From JAVJQS01 sp040218815 (GTDB lineage: Bacteria; Bacteroidota; Bacteroidia; Flavobacteriales_E; Vicingaceae), in NCBI GenBank assembly GCA_040218815.1, contig JAVJQS010000006.1, forward strand, positions 1-64,000: a stretch of DNA of 64,000 bases, written 5' to 3'. Below the pieces are notes generated by a model, which was not told where the DNA came from, searched no databases, and worked only from the letters and a program-made list of their open reading frames with translations. The translations under genes were made by a program, and so were the position numbers. Below are positions 35,501 through 44,589 of the stretch, piece after piece. How positions within the stretch are numbered: position 1 is the first letter of the stretch; every line of letters starts with the position of its first letter.

Positions 35501-38500
35501 CGCTGTCTCGAGCTGAAGTATATTGAGTAATTGAAGGAAAAGCAACAACAGTATCAGACAATACAGCCAATGGACTTCCTTCTAAAACCATAGTTACAGG
35601 AATTGTATCAAATAATTTTAATGGATCATTACTTGCTATTAAAATGTTGGATTGATACACACCACTTGAATAATCATTACTCCTTAAGGTTACATTAACA
35701 ATACCCGAATCATTAATTGGAATGTACAAGGAATCTGGGCTAAGTGAAATCCAATCTGATCCAATTCTTGATTTAGATAACAAATATTCAAAGGAATTTC
35801 TCAACAAAGAAGTACAATTATAATTATTGTAAATCATAAACTCTAGAGTCATACCAAAAGCAAGCATAGTTCCATTTCCAATTTTTACTTCAACTGCAGT
35901 AGGCACATTCAAACTATTTTCTGCCAAAATAGTTGAACCACTTGGAAGGCTAGTTAAGCCATAATGACTTGCTGAGTTACCCAAATATGGACCTGTACAC
36001 CCTTTATGGAATGGGTGACTTTGATTAACTACAAAATTCGTATCGTAGTATTGAGGGGAAGAAGTAGTCTTCAAGACACCACCTGGAAAATTGTAATTGC
36101 TCTGATTTGTAATACTCATATGGACCGAACCTCCATTCGACAAATAGGTGTCTAATTTGGTGCTATATGTTTGTAAAGTATTATAGAAGGTGGATGATTG
36201 ATTAGACTCAAAAACAATTAAATTAAATGAATCTAGCACGGTTGTGCCAAACAAGGCTGAGCCTATCGTTGTTACATCTACTCCCATGCTATCTAGCACT
36301 TTGAAGTTTTCATTGTTACCCCAAGCATTGCCATTTCTTACTAATAAAACTTTATTTTCGGTATTGAAGCTAATTCCAATATTATCTGATGCATTGAGCT
36401 TTAGCGACAATGCCCCTTGCCCTGAATTATAAAAACTCACAGGGATGATGATTGAATCTCCGCAATTTGCAATTGTATCTACGATAGATTGGGGATTATA
36501 ACTAAGTGATGGAGCACCTTCACTTTGTCCAACAAGACTAACTCTCAGCACACTATCAATGGTGTATATAAGCATTGAATCGTCATAGCTTCTAATAGTA
36601 GAAGGAGAAAATGCAACTTCTAAAGTATCTGATTCAAAAGGAGGTAAAATACTAAAGACTGAATCAACAGTAAAATCAGCATGACTTAGCGAAATAGAAT
36701 CGATGATTAAAGTATCGCAACCGTAATTATAAACCACAAGTGGTGAAGTCTTTACAGCTCCTACTTGAGTTAAAGGAAATTCAACAGTATCTTTATCAAC
36801 CCCTAATACAGCAGTACCAATTACCGTATATTGAATGGGCAATTCAATCTCAAGTTGTGATGAATCTGTTGTCAAAATAAGAAGCGTATCATAATATGTA
36901 CCAGCGAATAAATCTTTAGCACTCAGCTTAACTGTAAAATTAGCCGAGTCTCCTGCTGCAACAGTATCAATATTTGCAGAAGTGCTTATCCAATTGCTGT
37001 AATCTACTTGACTTTGAATAACTCTAAATACATTCCCTAAAATTCGTTGTGTTTGCGAGGTAAAATTAAAATAATCAAAGCCTACCATGTATACTTCACC
37101 TAATCCATATTTTCTACTAGCAACAACACTATTTCCTAAATAAGAAATGTAATCTTCAATATTAGGGTCAGTAAAATTGTAAGTAAAAGTTGCACTTGGG
37201 GCACTAAAAGGATAAGTAACAGAATCGTGTATTGGCGAAGTTGGGTTTGTTGATGTTAGCGAAGAATTATTAATAAAATTCACATAGTTCCCAGAAAATA
37301 ATCCAGTATTAAAAATACCATCAACGTTAGCGCTACCAGTTCCACAAAAAATAACTGTACCTCCTCCATTTACAAAGTTTTGAAGAACGTTAGAAAGGTC
37401 TGTAAAAACGTTAGAATTAGATGACTCTAATTCTGGAATTAAAATCACATCTTTTCCTTGAATATTCGTTTTTAAAGTAGACGAATCAGTTGTATTTAGT
37501 TCTGTTAACCTATAGCTATTGAAAGATGAATTAATTGCAGTTAATGTATTTGGGTATTCTCTAAATAAATCTGTGCCATACTGCAATGCTAACACTTCTA
37601 AAGTATCTGAATTTGATACTTGTCCAATGGTATAAACCATATCTCCCAAGCCAGTATTTTTAATTTGAACAATCACATCTACTGAGTCCCCACAATCAAC
37701 TGTATCAATGATAGAAGCAGGAGTAACAGCAGCAATCCCAGATGGTTGCACATTTATAGTTTTTGTAACCGTATCATTGGTAACACAGCTTCTACTAATT
37801 AGTCTTACATTGTAGTTTCCACTTGAGGTGTAGGTATGTTCTGGGTTTTGAATAAAACTAGTATTACCGTCACCAAAATCCCAAGACCAAGCATCTGGAC
37901 TATTTGATGTTAAGTCCGAGAATTGTACTGGTGAATTTAAAATAGGATTAGTTGATGAAGAAGTAAAATCTGCGACTACAGATGTACTTACAACAGTAGA
38001 TGACCAATCAACATCCCAACCAGAACGAACTACCGAGCCATCAGAAGTAAAGCGAATAAACATTTCTCCTGAGTTGGCTGTAACTGAGTTTGGTAAGCTG
38101 GTGCCATTTGCTGATAGCAATAGTGTTCCAGCTGTACTATTCCCATCGTAAACTCTAAAATAATCACAACACCCTTCTAAAGAAAATGAATTAAATGATA
38201 AAGTGATACTCGTTGCGCATGAAGGATTAATTAGAAAAGTACAACTTTCTCTATTTGAATAGTTTCCAAATTCGCCTCCTGAATCAAAAAGTTTACCATT
38301 CGTTTGACTTGAACTGTCATCAGTGCACATTACATAATTGTTCACTACATTTAAAAATGATGTTTTCGTTATTGTGTCTGTACCATATGAGTTAGTAGCT
38401 ATTAATGTAACATCATATGCCCCGTTTGATGGGTATATAATAGAAGGGTTTTGAACACTTGATGTACTTGGACTTCCACCTGGGAAAGACCATGACCATG

Positions 38501-40940
38501 AAGTTGGAATGTTCTGAGATAAGTCATTAAAGTTTGCTGTACCTCCTGCATTAATTTGATTAGGTGTAACTGAAAAATCAGCTATTGGAGGATTTGTATT
38601 GGCACGTATTATAACACTATAATCTTCAACTTGTCCGTAAGTTATTGTACTACAATTAGTTATCGTCAAAGGTGCATAATCTGAAGCTACCCTCATCCTT
38701 AAAGTAGTATCTTTAACTGCGCCTTGCGCTATTATAAAACTTCCAGTATGGTATCTATCATCATTACTGCTATAAACCAATTCTGATACTGCATTAAATG
38801 AGCTGTCATTATTAAGGTCAATCCATATTCTAACATCTTCATCATAACTTGGTCCAGTTTGAATTTCTACAGGAATAGAATTTCCCTCAATCAATTCTGC
38901 AAGATTTACAGAACAGGTATAATCTTGATAACCATCGGTTCCTCCTGCCGATGTGCTATGATCTATTGAGCCAACTTTTACCCTATAAATTCCTATTTGA
39001 AAAGTACTAGCGTTACTAGTTCCAGGGGTACAAGAAGCACCTTTAGGACTCATATTGTTATCAATAGTGATATAGTTTGTTAGAACAACAGTATCTGAAA
39101 GATTACAATTAGAAGTACCATTTACAATTAAAGTCACATTATATTGACCCGCAGAATCATATTGATGACTAGGGGCAGCTAAAGTGCTAGAGTCGCCATC
39201 TCCAAAATACCATTTATATGTAGTTCCATTTGTGCTATTATTTGTAAAATTAATGGTGTGTGGATTACTACAATTATAAGTTTCTGTTGAATAAAATGAA
39301 GCGATAACCGCATTTGAATATGACAACCCGACACCTACTGCATTCCAAGCATTTGTTACACTTATCACTTCCTGAGAACAGGTGTCATATAGGTCAATAG
39401 CTGATTGAATAGCATATTGTCTAGCGTCTGAGTATTGAGAGCTTGGAGTTAAATAAACTGAAAGATTTCTATAAGAAACTTCAGCTGCCTTATCCATCCC
39501 AATACCAGTAACATCATAATAATCTGTATTATCATTTATTCCTCTACCCCCTTCTACCAACAAGTAAAACCAAAAGTTTTGAACCCCACTATTGGTATGT
39601 ACACCTCCATTATCGAGTGAACCTGAATACCAATTTGTTCCAAGATAAGTATCTGGATCGCCATAACGGTTTGGGCTTTCCATGCTGCGAAAGGGATTTC
39701 CACTGAGTGCAAACTGCTCACCCATAGTGTAATTTGCAGTTGTAGGATTCGCATAATAGTCAATAGCTATTCCAAAAATATCACTAAATGATTCATTTAG
39801 AGCTCCCGATTGGTAGGAATAGATAAGATCTGCTGTATTCTCAGTGACAGCATGGGCTATTTCATGCCCTACTACATCAATACTTGTTAGTGGAGAGTAA
39901 TTAACTCCATCCCCATCCCCATAAGTCATTCTAAATCCATCCCAAAATGCATTGGAGTAGTTAGATGAATAATGGACATAACTTTTAATAACTGCACCAC
40001 TATCATCATAAGAATCTCTGCCAAATTTGTTAAAAAAGTAATCATAAGTCATTTCTGATCCATAATGTGCATCATAAGCTGCATCATCATCATTAGTAAC
40101 TACATCCCAATAATTATTGGCATCGGTAAAATCAACGGCCGAAAAATAGGAAGTTGATTGATTTAAGTCAAAAGTTTCAATTCCATTTCCCCTTCCAGAT
40201 TCTCTTAATCTAAATGAATTAACAGCTGTACTGTCCGTTGTAATAGTTTTCGTCCCATTATATCTTGTAACCGCTGTACCTCTTGAATCAGCATGATGAA
40301 TTCTATCTAATCGATATAATTCATCACTGGTTTGGGCATCAATGAATATATAATATCTCGATAATGGATTAGCCGCATAGATGTCAACTTTGTAAGCCAA
40401 TTTAAATTCTTCATCAACTTTTACAACTACCAGTTTTGGACTTGAAGTGATTTGATCATACCAGGTCCCATTATTATCAACTCTTCTTTTAGCGGCTGTT
40501 ATTGCTTGCTCTTTTGTAATAGAAGGATTTGTAGATGGCAATTTAATATTTGGAGTATAGTCTCCATTTGCTGATATTACTTGCCCCCTTAAAGTATGGA
40601 TGTAAAAGACTGCGCTCTCAACGCGAATTCCCTTATAAGTCTGATAATAACGGTAATGAACATAGCCCAATTTATCAGAAATTGCTTCATATTGAGCAAA
40701 CTGGTCATTTTTTGATGAATTATGTAATTGTCTTAACCATTCAGACCCAATAAAAGCAGGTGTGTTTAAGGGCTTTTTAAATTTTACAAATTTTATCGAA
40801 CCATTTGTTGTATTTGTGTAAACAAATGAAGCATTTTTCACTTTCTTATCTGCCTCAGTGCCATAAAAGGTACCTGCATAAGAATTAAAAAAAAACAAAA
40901 AGGCAAGGGTATTTAGTAATAGATTAGTAGGCTTATTCAT
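32541..40940 (-). CDS. Giant secreted M4 (thermolysin-like) metalloprotease with multi-domain tail and T9SS signal
   Basis: A 2799-residue exported protease. Signal peptide 1-22; FTP/PepSY-type propeptide about 45-215; M4 catalytic domain about 220-545. The zinc site is complete: HEIAH at 359-363, Glu383 in NESFSD, and the transition-state His448 in GVHTNSG, with the same spacings as thermolysin. Then PKD (548-628), GEVED (650-780), PKD (783-868), CUB (872-985, EGCCDYFRVYDG) and PKD (990-1066). From 1067 to about 2540 run four repeats of a BACON-like domain with an inserted module, three of them followed by an ASH/choice-of-anchor-D domain. Two PKDs (about 2560-2707) and a type A sorting domain (LFPNPSDGKFNIQL) finish it. 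Expected to digest extracellular protein after T9SS export. TAGTTTTG (40991-40998) is a possible -7 box. Confidence 0.93.
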   Translation of the reverse strand: MNKPTNLLLNTLAFLFFFNSYAGTFYGTEADKKVKNASFVYTNTTNGSIKFVKFKKPLNTPAFIGSEWLRQLHNSSKNDQFAQYEAISDKLGYVHYRYYQTYKGIRVESAVFYIHTLRGQVISANGDYTPNIKLPSTNPSITKEQAITAAKRRVDNNGTWYDQITSSPKLVVVKVDEEFKLAYKVDIYAANPLSRYYIFIDAQTSDELYRLDRIHHADSRGTAVTRYNGTKTITTDSTAVNSFRLRESGRGNGIETFDLNQSTSYFSAVDFTDANNYWDVVTNDDDAAYDAHYGSEMTYDYFFNKFGRDSYDDSGAVIKSYVHYSSNYSNAFWDGFRMTYGDGDGVNYSPLTSIDVVGHEIAHAVTENTADLIYSYQSGALNESFSDIFGIAIDYYANPTTANYTMGEQFALSGNPFRSMESPNRYGDPDTYLGTNWYSGSLDNGGVHTNSGVQNFWFYLLVEGGRGINDNTDYYDVTGIGMDKAAEVSYRNLSVYLTPSSQYSDARQYAIQSAIDLYDTCSQEVISVTNAWNAVGVGLSYSNAVIASFYSTETYNCSNPHTINFTNNSTNGTTYKWYFGDGDSSTLAAPSHQYDSAGQYNVTLIVNGTSNCNLSDTVVLTNYITIDNNMSPKGASCTPGTSNASTFQIGIYRVKVGSIDHSTSAGGTDGYQDYTCSVNLAELIEGNSIPVEIQTGPSYDEDVRIWIDLNNDSSFNAVSELVYSSNDDRYHTGSFIIAQGAVKDTTLRMRVASDYAPLTITNCSTITYGQVEDYSVIIRANTNPPIADFSVTPNQINAGGTANFNDLSQNIPTSWSWSFPGGSPSTSSVQNPSIIYPSNGAYDVTLIATNSYGTDTITKTSFLNVVNNYVMCTDDSSSQTNGKLFDSGGEFGNYSNRESCTFLINPSCATSITLSFNSFSLEGCCDYFRVYDGNSTAGTLLLSANGTSLPNSVTANSGEMFIRFTSDGSVVRSGWDVDWSSTVVSTSVVADFTSSSTNPILNSPVQFSDLTSNSPDAWSWDFGDGNTSFIQNPEHTYTSSGNYNVRLISRSCVTNDTVTKTINVQPSGIAAVTPASIIDTVDCGDSVDVIVQIKNTGLGDMVYTIGQVSNSDTLEVLALQYGTDLFREYPNTLTAINSSFNSYRLTELNTTDSSTLKTNIQGKDVILIPELESSNSNVFTDLSNVLQNFVNGGGTVIFCGTGSANVDGIFNTGLFSGNYVNFINNSSLTSTNPTSPIHDSVTYPFSAPSATFTYNFTDPNIEDYISYLGNSVVASRKYGLGEVYMVGFDYFNFTSQTQRILGNVFRVIQSQVDYSNWISTSANIDTVAAGDSANFTVKLSAKDLFAGTYYDTLLILTTDSSQLEIELPIQYTVIGTAVLGVDKDTVEFPLTQVGAVKTSPLVVYNYGCDTLIIDSISLSHADFTVDSVFSILPPFESDTLEVAFSPSTIRSYDDSMLIYTIDSVLRVSLVGQSEGAPSLSYNPQSIVDTIANCGDSIIIPVSFYNSGQGALSLKLNASDNIGISFNTENKVLLVRNGNAWGNNENFKVLDSMGVDVTTIGSALFGTTVLDSFNLIVFESNQSSTFYNTLQTYSTKLDTYLSNGGSVHMSITNQSNYNFPGGVLKTTSSPQYYDTNFVVNQSHPFHKGCTGPYLGNSASHYGLTSLPSGSTILAENSLNVPTAVEVKIGNGTMLAFGMTLEFMIYNNYNCTSLLRNSFEYLLSKSRIGSDWISLSPDSLYIPINDSGIVNVTLRSNDYSSGVYQSNILIASNDPLKLFDTIPVTMVLEGSPLAVLSDTVVAFPSITQYTSARDSVLFTNEGCDTLRITNVLNTSSEFSTDTTEYFILPSDSSLIYFNFNPTTTGLVEDTFRFVNNGPEIKVYVSGTSVSAPDIRISEQVLNDTIRSCNDSIIRSIKIYNDGGNNLDWEFNVDVSTFEDFENGLDVTKWSVSGGLISQSCNTYSGTGAMYFNGGGQRSIATTALDLSRSNEVEFYLKYGNSSGSCETLDPGEEVLLEYSTNNGFTWNFVRTYSIFNHAGNFTFVSESLPAGAKTAQTLLRWRQRRSSGSCCDHWAIDDISLEVSGSFENFVTNISPDSATTSSSDSASVDITLNSTGLSSGTYTTKLFINSNDPVNPYDSITINLVVDGTPEYVLSDSCIDFGLVLNNDTKLDSIQIINTGCEDLLITGTILGNASYTLLGYPDTLEALDTTVILLEFNPTSIGNFNSYLRLFNNYIDTNICLKGESVPAPIIDLNPDSIYITVNSCEDSVVVPFTIKNAGGSILNYEIQSNKDSINILALTYGVDYFGEFANTKTALSNNLSNYTLTELNSTDSTVIKSALNGIDVVLIPEIESGFSNNFSNYSPPLNEFVNDGGSVIFCGTSRSSSLINIGLFSGSYSTNASGRQASFTASHPILDSVNSPFNMAGGSYGYLFTNSDAVTIVEYLGSDIVTYRDLGAGKGKVVYMAFDFFSYNADMAKILGNSFKWVSRGNLPSWIGIQNLQDSLSGSDSNIVNVSIYPKGLSTGLYKARLKILNNDPVNGDIELPITLDIVPDPCSEFSFIVNDVCNGIVQFSDSSSNSPTSWSWDFGDSTNSSLQNPSHTYSEAGIYEVELIVSNSFGSDTSSQMITINKMIADFSVDSPLVLNRFINFTSNAPGAISWNWDFGNGVKGTGSSLSYSYSTPGLYDVTLIASNGFNCKDTIIKTINIIAVGLEDFGTGEFGLFPNPSDGKFNIQLPKNKFLSKVEIYSYNGQLVFEKDFADVDQKTEVELLNPVVGVYLVKVWTTTDDFIERKLFIKR

Positions 40941-40990
40941 GATAAATTGGATAATAATTAAAGGTTAAAATTTTGTAGAAAAACAAAAAC

Positions 40991-40998
40991 CAAAACTA
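40991..40998 (-). promoter_or_regulatory. Possible -7 box (TAGTTTTG) of the M4 protease gene
   Basis: Minus-strand TAGTTTTG fits TAnnTTTG and leaves a 50-base leader. No -33 box is seen. The rest of the 269-base gap to the biotin carboxylase gene shows no gene. Confidence 0.35.
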
Positions 40999-41209
40999 GG
41001 GAATAAAATTTATTAATCGTTAAAAAAGCTTAACTCATTTAATATGTTTAATATTATGAGGAAGCTATCAACCAATAATGAATGCTGAGAAATCTTTGTG
41101 CAAGAAATTCAGAAAAATTGATATGCACTTTTTTTATTGATTTACAAGCTCTTCAAAAACTTAATCAAATTCAATTACTTGTGTAATTTATTTAACCCTT
41201 CAATCTAAG

Positions 41210-42694
41210 TTAAAACCTAGTTCTATTCTCCTTCCACTTTGATCGACCTACAATAGCCAATTTCTCAGCCGTTTGTTGTTGCTTACCTGCCATTAAATGT
41301 GCTGCCAATAATGCTGCAACTTCCTGCTCATTTTTATCACTTTTCTCTAAGTATTCTGGTTTAAAGTGATGCTTTACAAAGTTGGTATCGAAATTTCCTG
41401 AAACAAAAGCTTCATGTTGCAAAGCAAAACTGCAAAAACCAAGCGTAGTTGTTACTCCAACAATTTCATACTCATCAATTGCGCGTAGCATGCGTTGTCT
41501 AGCTTCTTCACGGTCTTTCCCAAAAGTAACCAGCTTGGCAATCATAGGATCGTAATAAATAGGAATGTCCATGCCTTCTTCAAAGCCATCATCTACTCGA
41601 ACGCCTAAGCCTTGCGGGCGAACATAAGTTTTTAAGTTCCCAATATCAGGCAAAAAGTTATTCATGGGATCTTCTGCATATACTCGAACTTCAAAAGCAT
41701 GTCCTTGAATTTTTAAATCTTCTTGCTTAAAGCTCAATTTCTCCCCTCGAGCGACATTTATTTGCTCTCTTACTAAGTCGATGCCCGTTATTTGTTCGGT
41801 TACTGGGTGCTCTACTTGCAAGCGTGTATTCATCTCTAAAAAATAGAAATTGTGCTTTTCATCTAATAAAAATTCTACAGTGCCTGCTCCAACATAATCA
41901 CAAGACTTAGCTACTTTAACAGCTGCCTCACCCATTTCTTTTCTCAATTCTGGGGTTAATACTGCTGAAGGAGCTTCCTCAATTACTTTTTGATGTCTGC
42001 GCTGAATAGAACATTCACGTTCAAACAAGTAAACTATATTTCCTTGGGTATCGGCTAAAATTTGAATTTCAATATGCCGTGGAGAGCCTACAAAGCGCTC
42101 AATAAAAACAGCTCCATCACCAAATGAAGACTTGGCTTCAGAAACGGCTCTATCCATTTGCTCTCTAAAATCTTCTACTTTCTCAACAATACGCATCCCT
42201 TTTCCACCACCACCGGCACTGGCTTTTACGAGTATTGGAAATCCAATTTCTTGTGCAATTTTTTCTGCCTCTCCAACATCAGTAACGGCTTCATCGGTTC
42301 CTGGAACCAAGGGAATATTATACTCTTTTACAGCAGCTTTTGCGGCCAACTTACTGCCCATTACTTCCATTGCCTCAGGTGATGGACCAATTAAGGTTAA
42401 GCCAGCTTCTTTTACTTGTCGTGCAAAACCTGCATTCTCCGACAAGAAACCATAGGCTGGGTGAATACCATCAACGTTTAATTGTTTGCATATTTCAATG
42501 ATTTTATCTCCTCTCAAATAGGACTCTGAAGACGGTGGTGGTCCAATATTTACCGCCTCATCGGCATACCGCACAAATAAGGCATTCCTGTCGGCATCAG
42601 AATAAATGGCTACTGTTTTAATACCCATTTCCTTAGCTGTGCGCATAATGCGTAATGCAATTTCTCCTCTGTTGGCAATTAAAATTTTCTGCAT
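41210..42694 (-). CDS. accC: Biotin carboxylase subunit of an acyl-CoA carboxylase
   Basis: A 494-residue ATP-grasp enzyme that carboxylates biotin on a carrier protein, for acetyl- or propionyl-CoA carboxylase. It opens with KILIANRGEIALRIMRTAKE; the ATP loop is KASAGGGGKGMRIV, followed by FIERFVGSPRHIEIQIL, ECSIQRRHQKVIEEAPS and the catalytic region EFLLDEKHNFYFLEMNTRLQVEHPVTE (core EMNTRLQVEHPVTE). The 45-residue extension beyond E. coli AccC and the C-terminal SKWKENRTRF resemble the propionyl-CoA carboxylase type, so that assignment is a real alternative. No biotin-carrier or carboxyltransferase gene is adjacent. Divergent from the DUF6141-like gene (50-base gap). Confidence 0.88.
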   Translation of the reverse strand: MQKILIANRGEIALRIMRTAKEMGIKTVAIYSDADRNALFVRYADEAVNIGPPPSSESYLRGDKIIEICKQLNVDGIHPAYGFLSENAGFARQVKEAGLTLIGPSPEAMEVMGSKLAAKAAVKEYNIPLVPGTDEAVTDVGEAEKIAQEIGFPILVKASAGGGGKGMRIVEKVEDFREQMDRAVSEAKSSFGDGAVFIERFVGSPRHIEIQILADTQGNIVYLFERECSIQRRHQKVIEEAPSAVLTPELRKEMGEAAVKVAKSCDYVGAGTVEFLLDEKHNFYFLEMNTRLQVEHPVTEQITGIDLVREQINVARGEKLSFKQEDLKIQGHAFEVRVYAEDPMNNFLPDIGNLKTYVRPQGLGVRVDDGFEEGMDIPIYYDPMIAKLVTFGKDREEARQRMLRAIDEYEIVGVTTTLGFCSFALQHEAFVSGNFDTNFVKHHFKPEYLEKSDKNEQEVAALLAAHLMAGKQQQTAEKLAIVGRSKWKENRTRF

Positions 42695-42744
42695 GAAATC
42701 TATTTTGTGCTAAATTAGGTATATTCGAATTTAAAATAAAAGAC

Positions 42745-43224
42745 ATGAGCAAAGCTATTTTTGAAGAGCAACAACAGTTCCGGCAATGGTGGATTTGGAT
42801 CATTATGATAGCTGTAGCTGGCAGTATTTTTTACTCATATACTCAAGCTGAAAATCCAAGTATTGATGATTTTTTATTTTCAGTAGTTGTTTTTGGAATT
42901 GTTCTTCTATTATTATTTACCGCAAAATTGAATTCAAGAATCGACGAAAAAGGAGTTCATGTAAAATTCTTTCCCTTTCATCTCTCCTATCAACATTACC
43001 CCTGGGAAGACATTAATCATATAAAAGTGACTGACTATAGTCCGCTTGGTGATTATGGTGGTTGGGGTGTACGCATTAGTTTTAGAGGTAAAGGCAAAGC
43101 TTTTAATGTTAGCGGAAGTCAAGGAATATGGTTAGAAACCTTCTCTGGCAAAAAGAGAATGATCGGAACTCAAAAGGCGGAACAAGCTGACCCAATTATC
43201 AAACAATACCTCAAAAATTCTTAG
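42745..43224 (+). CDS. Two-helix membrane protein with PH-like domain (DUF6141-like)
   Basis: A 159-residue protein with two membrane helices at about 15-33 and 45-62 and a C-terminal beta-rich domain. The segment YGGWGVRISFRGKGKAFNVS followed by GIWLETFSGKKRMIGTQKAE is typical of a bacterial PH-like family that I recall as DUF6141. Function unknown. It begins the rsmE operon; the rsmE GTG start follows its stop after two bases, so co-translation is likely. Confidence 0.62.
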   Translation: MSKAIFEEQQQFRQWWIWIIMIAVAGSIFYSYTQAENPSIDDFLFSVVVFGIVLLLLFTAKLNSRIDEKGVHVKFFPFHLSYQHYPWEDINHIKVTDYSPLGDYGGWGVRISFRGKGKAFNVSGSQGIWLETFSGKKRMIGTQKAEQADPIIKQYLKNS

Positions 43225-43226
43225 TT

Positions 43227-43937
43227 GTGCCCCTATTTTACTCCACACACATCATTGATCAAACAATTGAATTAGATGCCGAAGAATCGAGGCATCTTTC
43301 AAAAGTGTTGCGCTTAACGAACGGCGACAAGGTAAAAGTGGTGGATGGAAAAGGCAATAGTTATGATTGCACCATTATTGAAGCGCATAAAAAGAATTCC
43401 CAATTGCGCATAGATCACAGAGAACAACATCTTGAAATAAGTGGAGTTCACCTAGCAGTAGCACCTACAAAAAACCTAAACCGGTGGGAATGGTTTTTAG
43501 AAAAGGCTACGGAAATTGGTATTGATCGCATTTCACCTATTCAAAGCTTTCATTCTGAGCGCAAAGTGCTAAAAAGAGAACGACAAGAAAAAATTCTAAT
43601 CAGTGCGATGAAGCAATCTAAAAAAGCAAGCTTGCCACATTTGGGTGACTTAACTCCATTTAATGCTTGGTTAAAAGGGCACAGCGAAAAAACGGATGAG
43701 TTGGAAAAATACATTGCTCATTGCTATGATGAATTACCAAAAATGAAACTCTCCTCCATCCACCCAAAAGGAAAGAAAGCCTTAATTTTGATTGGACCTG
43801 AAGGCGATTTCAGCAAAGAAGAAGTGATGGCTGCAACGGCTGCCGGATTTAGGCCCGTTTCTTTGAGTAAAAGCCGATTGAGAACTGAAACGGCCGCAAT
43901 AGTGGCTTGCAATACCATACATATTATCAATGCGTAA
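43227..43937 (+). CDS. rsmE: 16S rRNA m3U1498 methyltransferase
   Basis: A 236-residue SPOUT-fold enzyme that methylates N3 of U1498 of 16S rRNA. The PUA-like N-terminal domain is at about 1-70 (RHLSKVLRLTNGDKVKVVDGKG is its core, shortened here to LSKVLRLTNGDKV). The SPOUT domain shows PIQSFHSER, ILISAMKQSKKASLPHL and the knot motif LIGPEGDFSKEE with SLSKSRLRTETAAI, which binds SAM. The start is GTG, two bases after the previous stop, and the end overlaps the start of the DUF4159 gene by eight bases. Confidence 0.93.
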   Translation: MPLFYSTHIIDQTIELDAEESRHLSKVLRLTNGDKVKVVDGKGNSYDCTIIEAHKKNSQLRIDHREQHLEISGVHLAVAPTKNLNRWEWFLEKATEIGIDRISPIQSFHSERKVLKRERQEKILISAMKQSKKASLPHLGDLTPFNAWLKGHSEKTDELEKYIAHCYDELPKMKLSSIHPKGKKALILIGPEGDFSKEEVMAATAAGFRPVSLSKSRLRTETAAIVACNTIHIINA

Positions 43938-44589
43938 ACTGTTTTTATTTTTATTTCTTAGTTCAAGTGTTTCCGCTTTTTGTCAAAAGGGAGATTTTCA
44001 GGTGGCTGTGCTAAAATATAGCGGCGGTGGCGACTGGTATTCCAATTTAGAAACTTCCTTGCCGAATTTAATTCGCTTTACCAACAAAAACCTCAACACT
44101 ACGATTAAGGAGGAGCAAGCAATTGTTGAACCTTCAAGTTTAGAGCTTTTCGATTATCCCTTCTTGCACATGACAGGGCATGGCAATGTAGTATTTAACA
44201 ATGAAGAAGCAGAAAACCTGAGAACCTATTTATTGGCTGGTGGCTTTTTACACATCGATGATAACTATGGAATGGATCCTTTTATTCAACGTGAAATAAA
44301 AAAGATCTTCCCTAATGAGGAGTTTATAGAAATTCCTTTTGATCATCCCATATATCATCAGAAATATGACTTTGATAACGGTTTGCCGAAAGTGCATGAA
44401 CACGATGGCAAGGCTCCTATTGGTTATGGTATCGTTAAGGAAGGCAGGTTACTTGTTTTTTACAGCTTTGAAAGCGATTTAGGCGATGGCTGGGAAGACC
44501 CTGAAATTCACAACGATTCAGAAACTAAAAGAACCAAAGCCTTGCAAATGGGTGCCAACATTTTATCTTTTGTGTTCCTTGGAGACTAA
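43930..44589 (+). CDS. DUF4159 secreted protein
   Basis: A 219-residue exported protein: signal peptide 1-18 (ends SAFCQ), then a DUF4159 domain covering the rest. The family marks LKYSGGGDWYSN, FLHMTGHGNV, YLLAGGFLHIDDNYGMD and GYGIVKEGRLLVFYS are clear. DUF4159 has a class I glutamine-amidotransferase-like fold in the predictions I know, and no known activity; in Bacteroidota the gene often sits beside rsmE. The end overlaps the next gene by 11 bases. Confidence 0.87.
   Translation: MRKLFLFLFLSSSVSAFCQKGDFQVAVLKYSGGGDWYSNLETSLPNLIRFTNKNLNTTIKEEQAIVEPSSLELFDYPFLHMTGHGNVVFNNEEAENLRTYLLAGGFLHIDDNYGMDPFIQREIKKIFPNEEFIEIPFDHPIYHQKYDFDNGLPKVHEHDGKAPIGYGIVKEGRLLVFYSFESDLGDGWEDPEIHNDSETKRTKALQMGANILSFVFLGD

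Noticed and set aside
34600..36432. Plus-strand open frames inside the M4 protease gene
   Set aside because: Antisense shadows of a long repetitive coding sequence; no motif or promoter.
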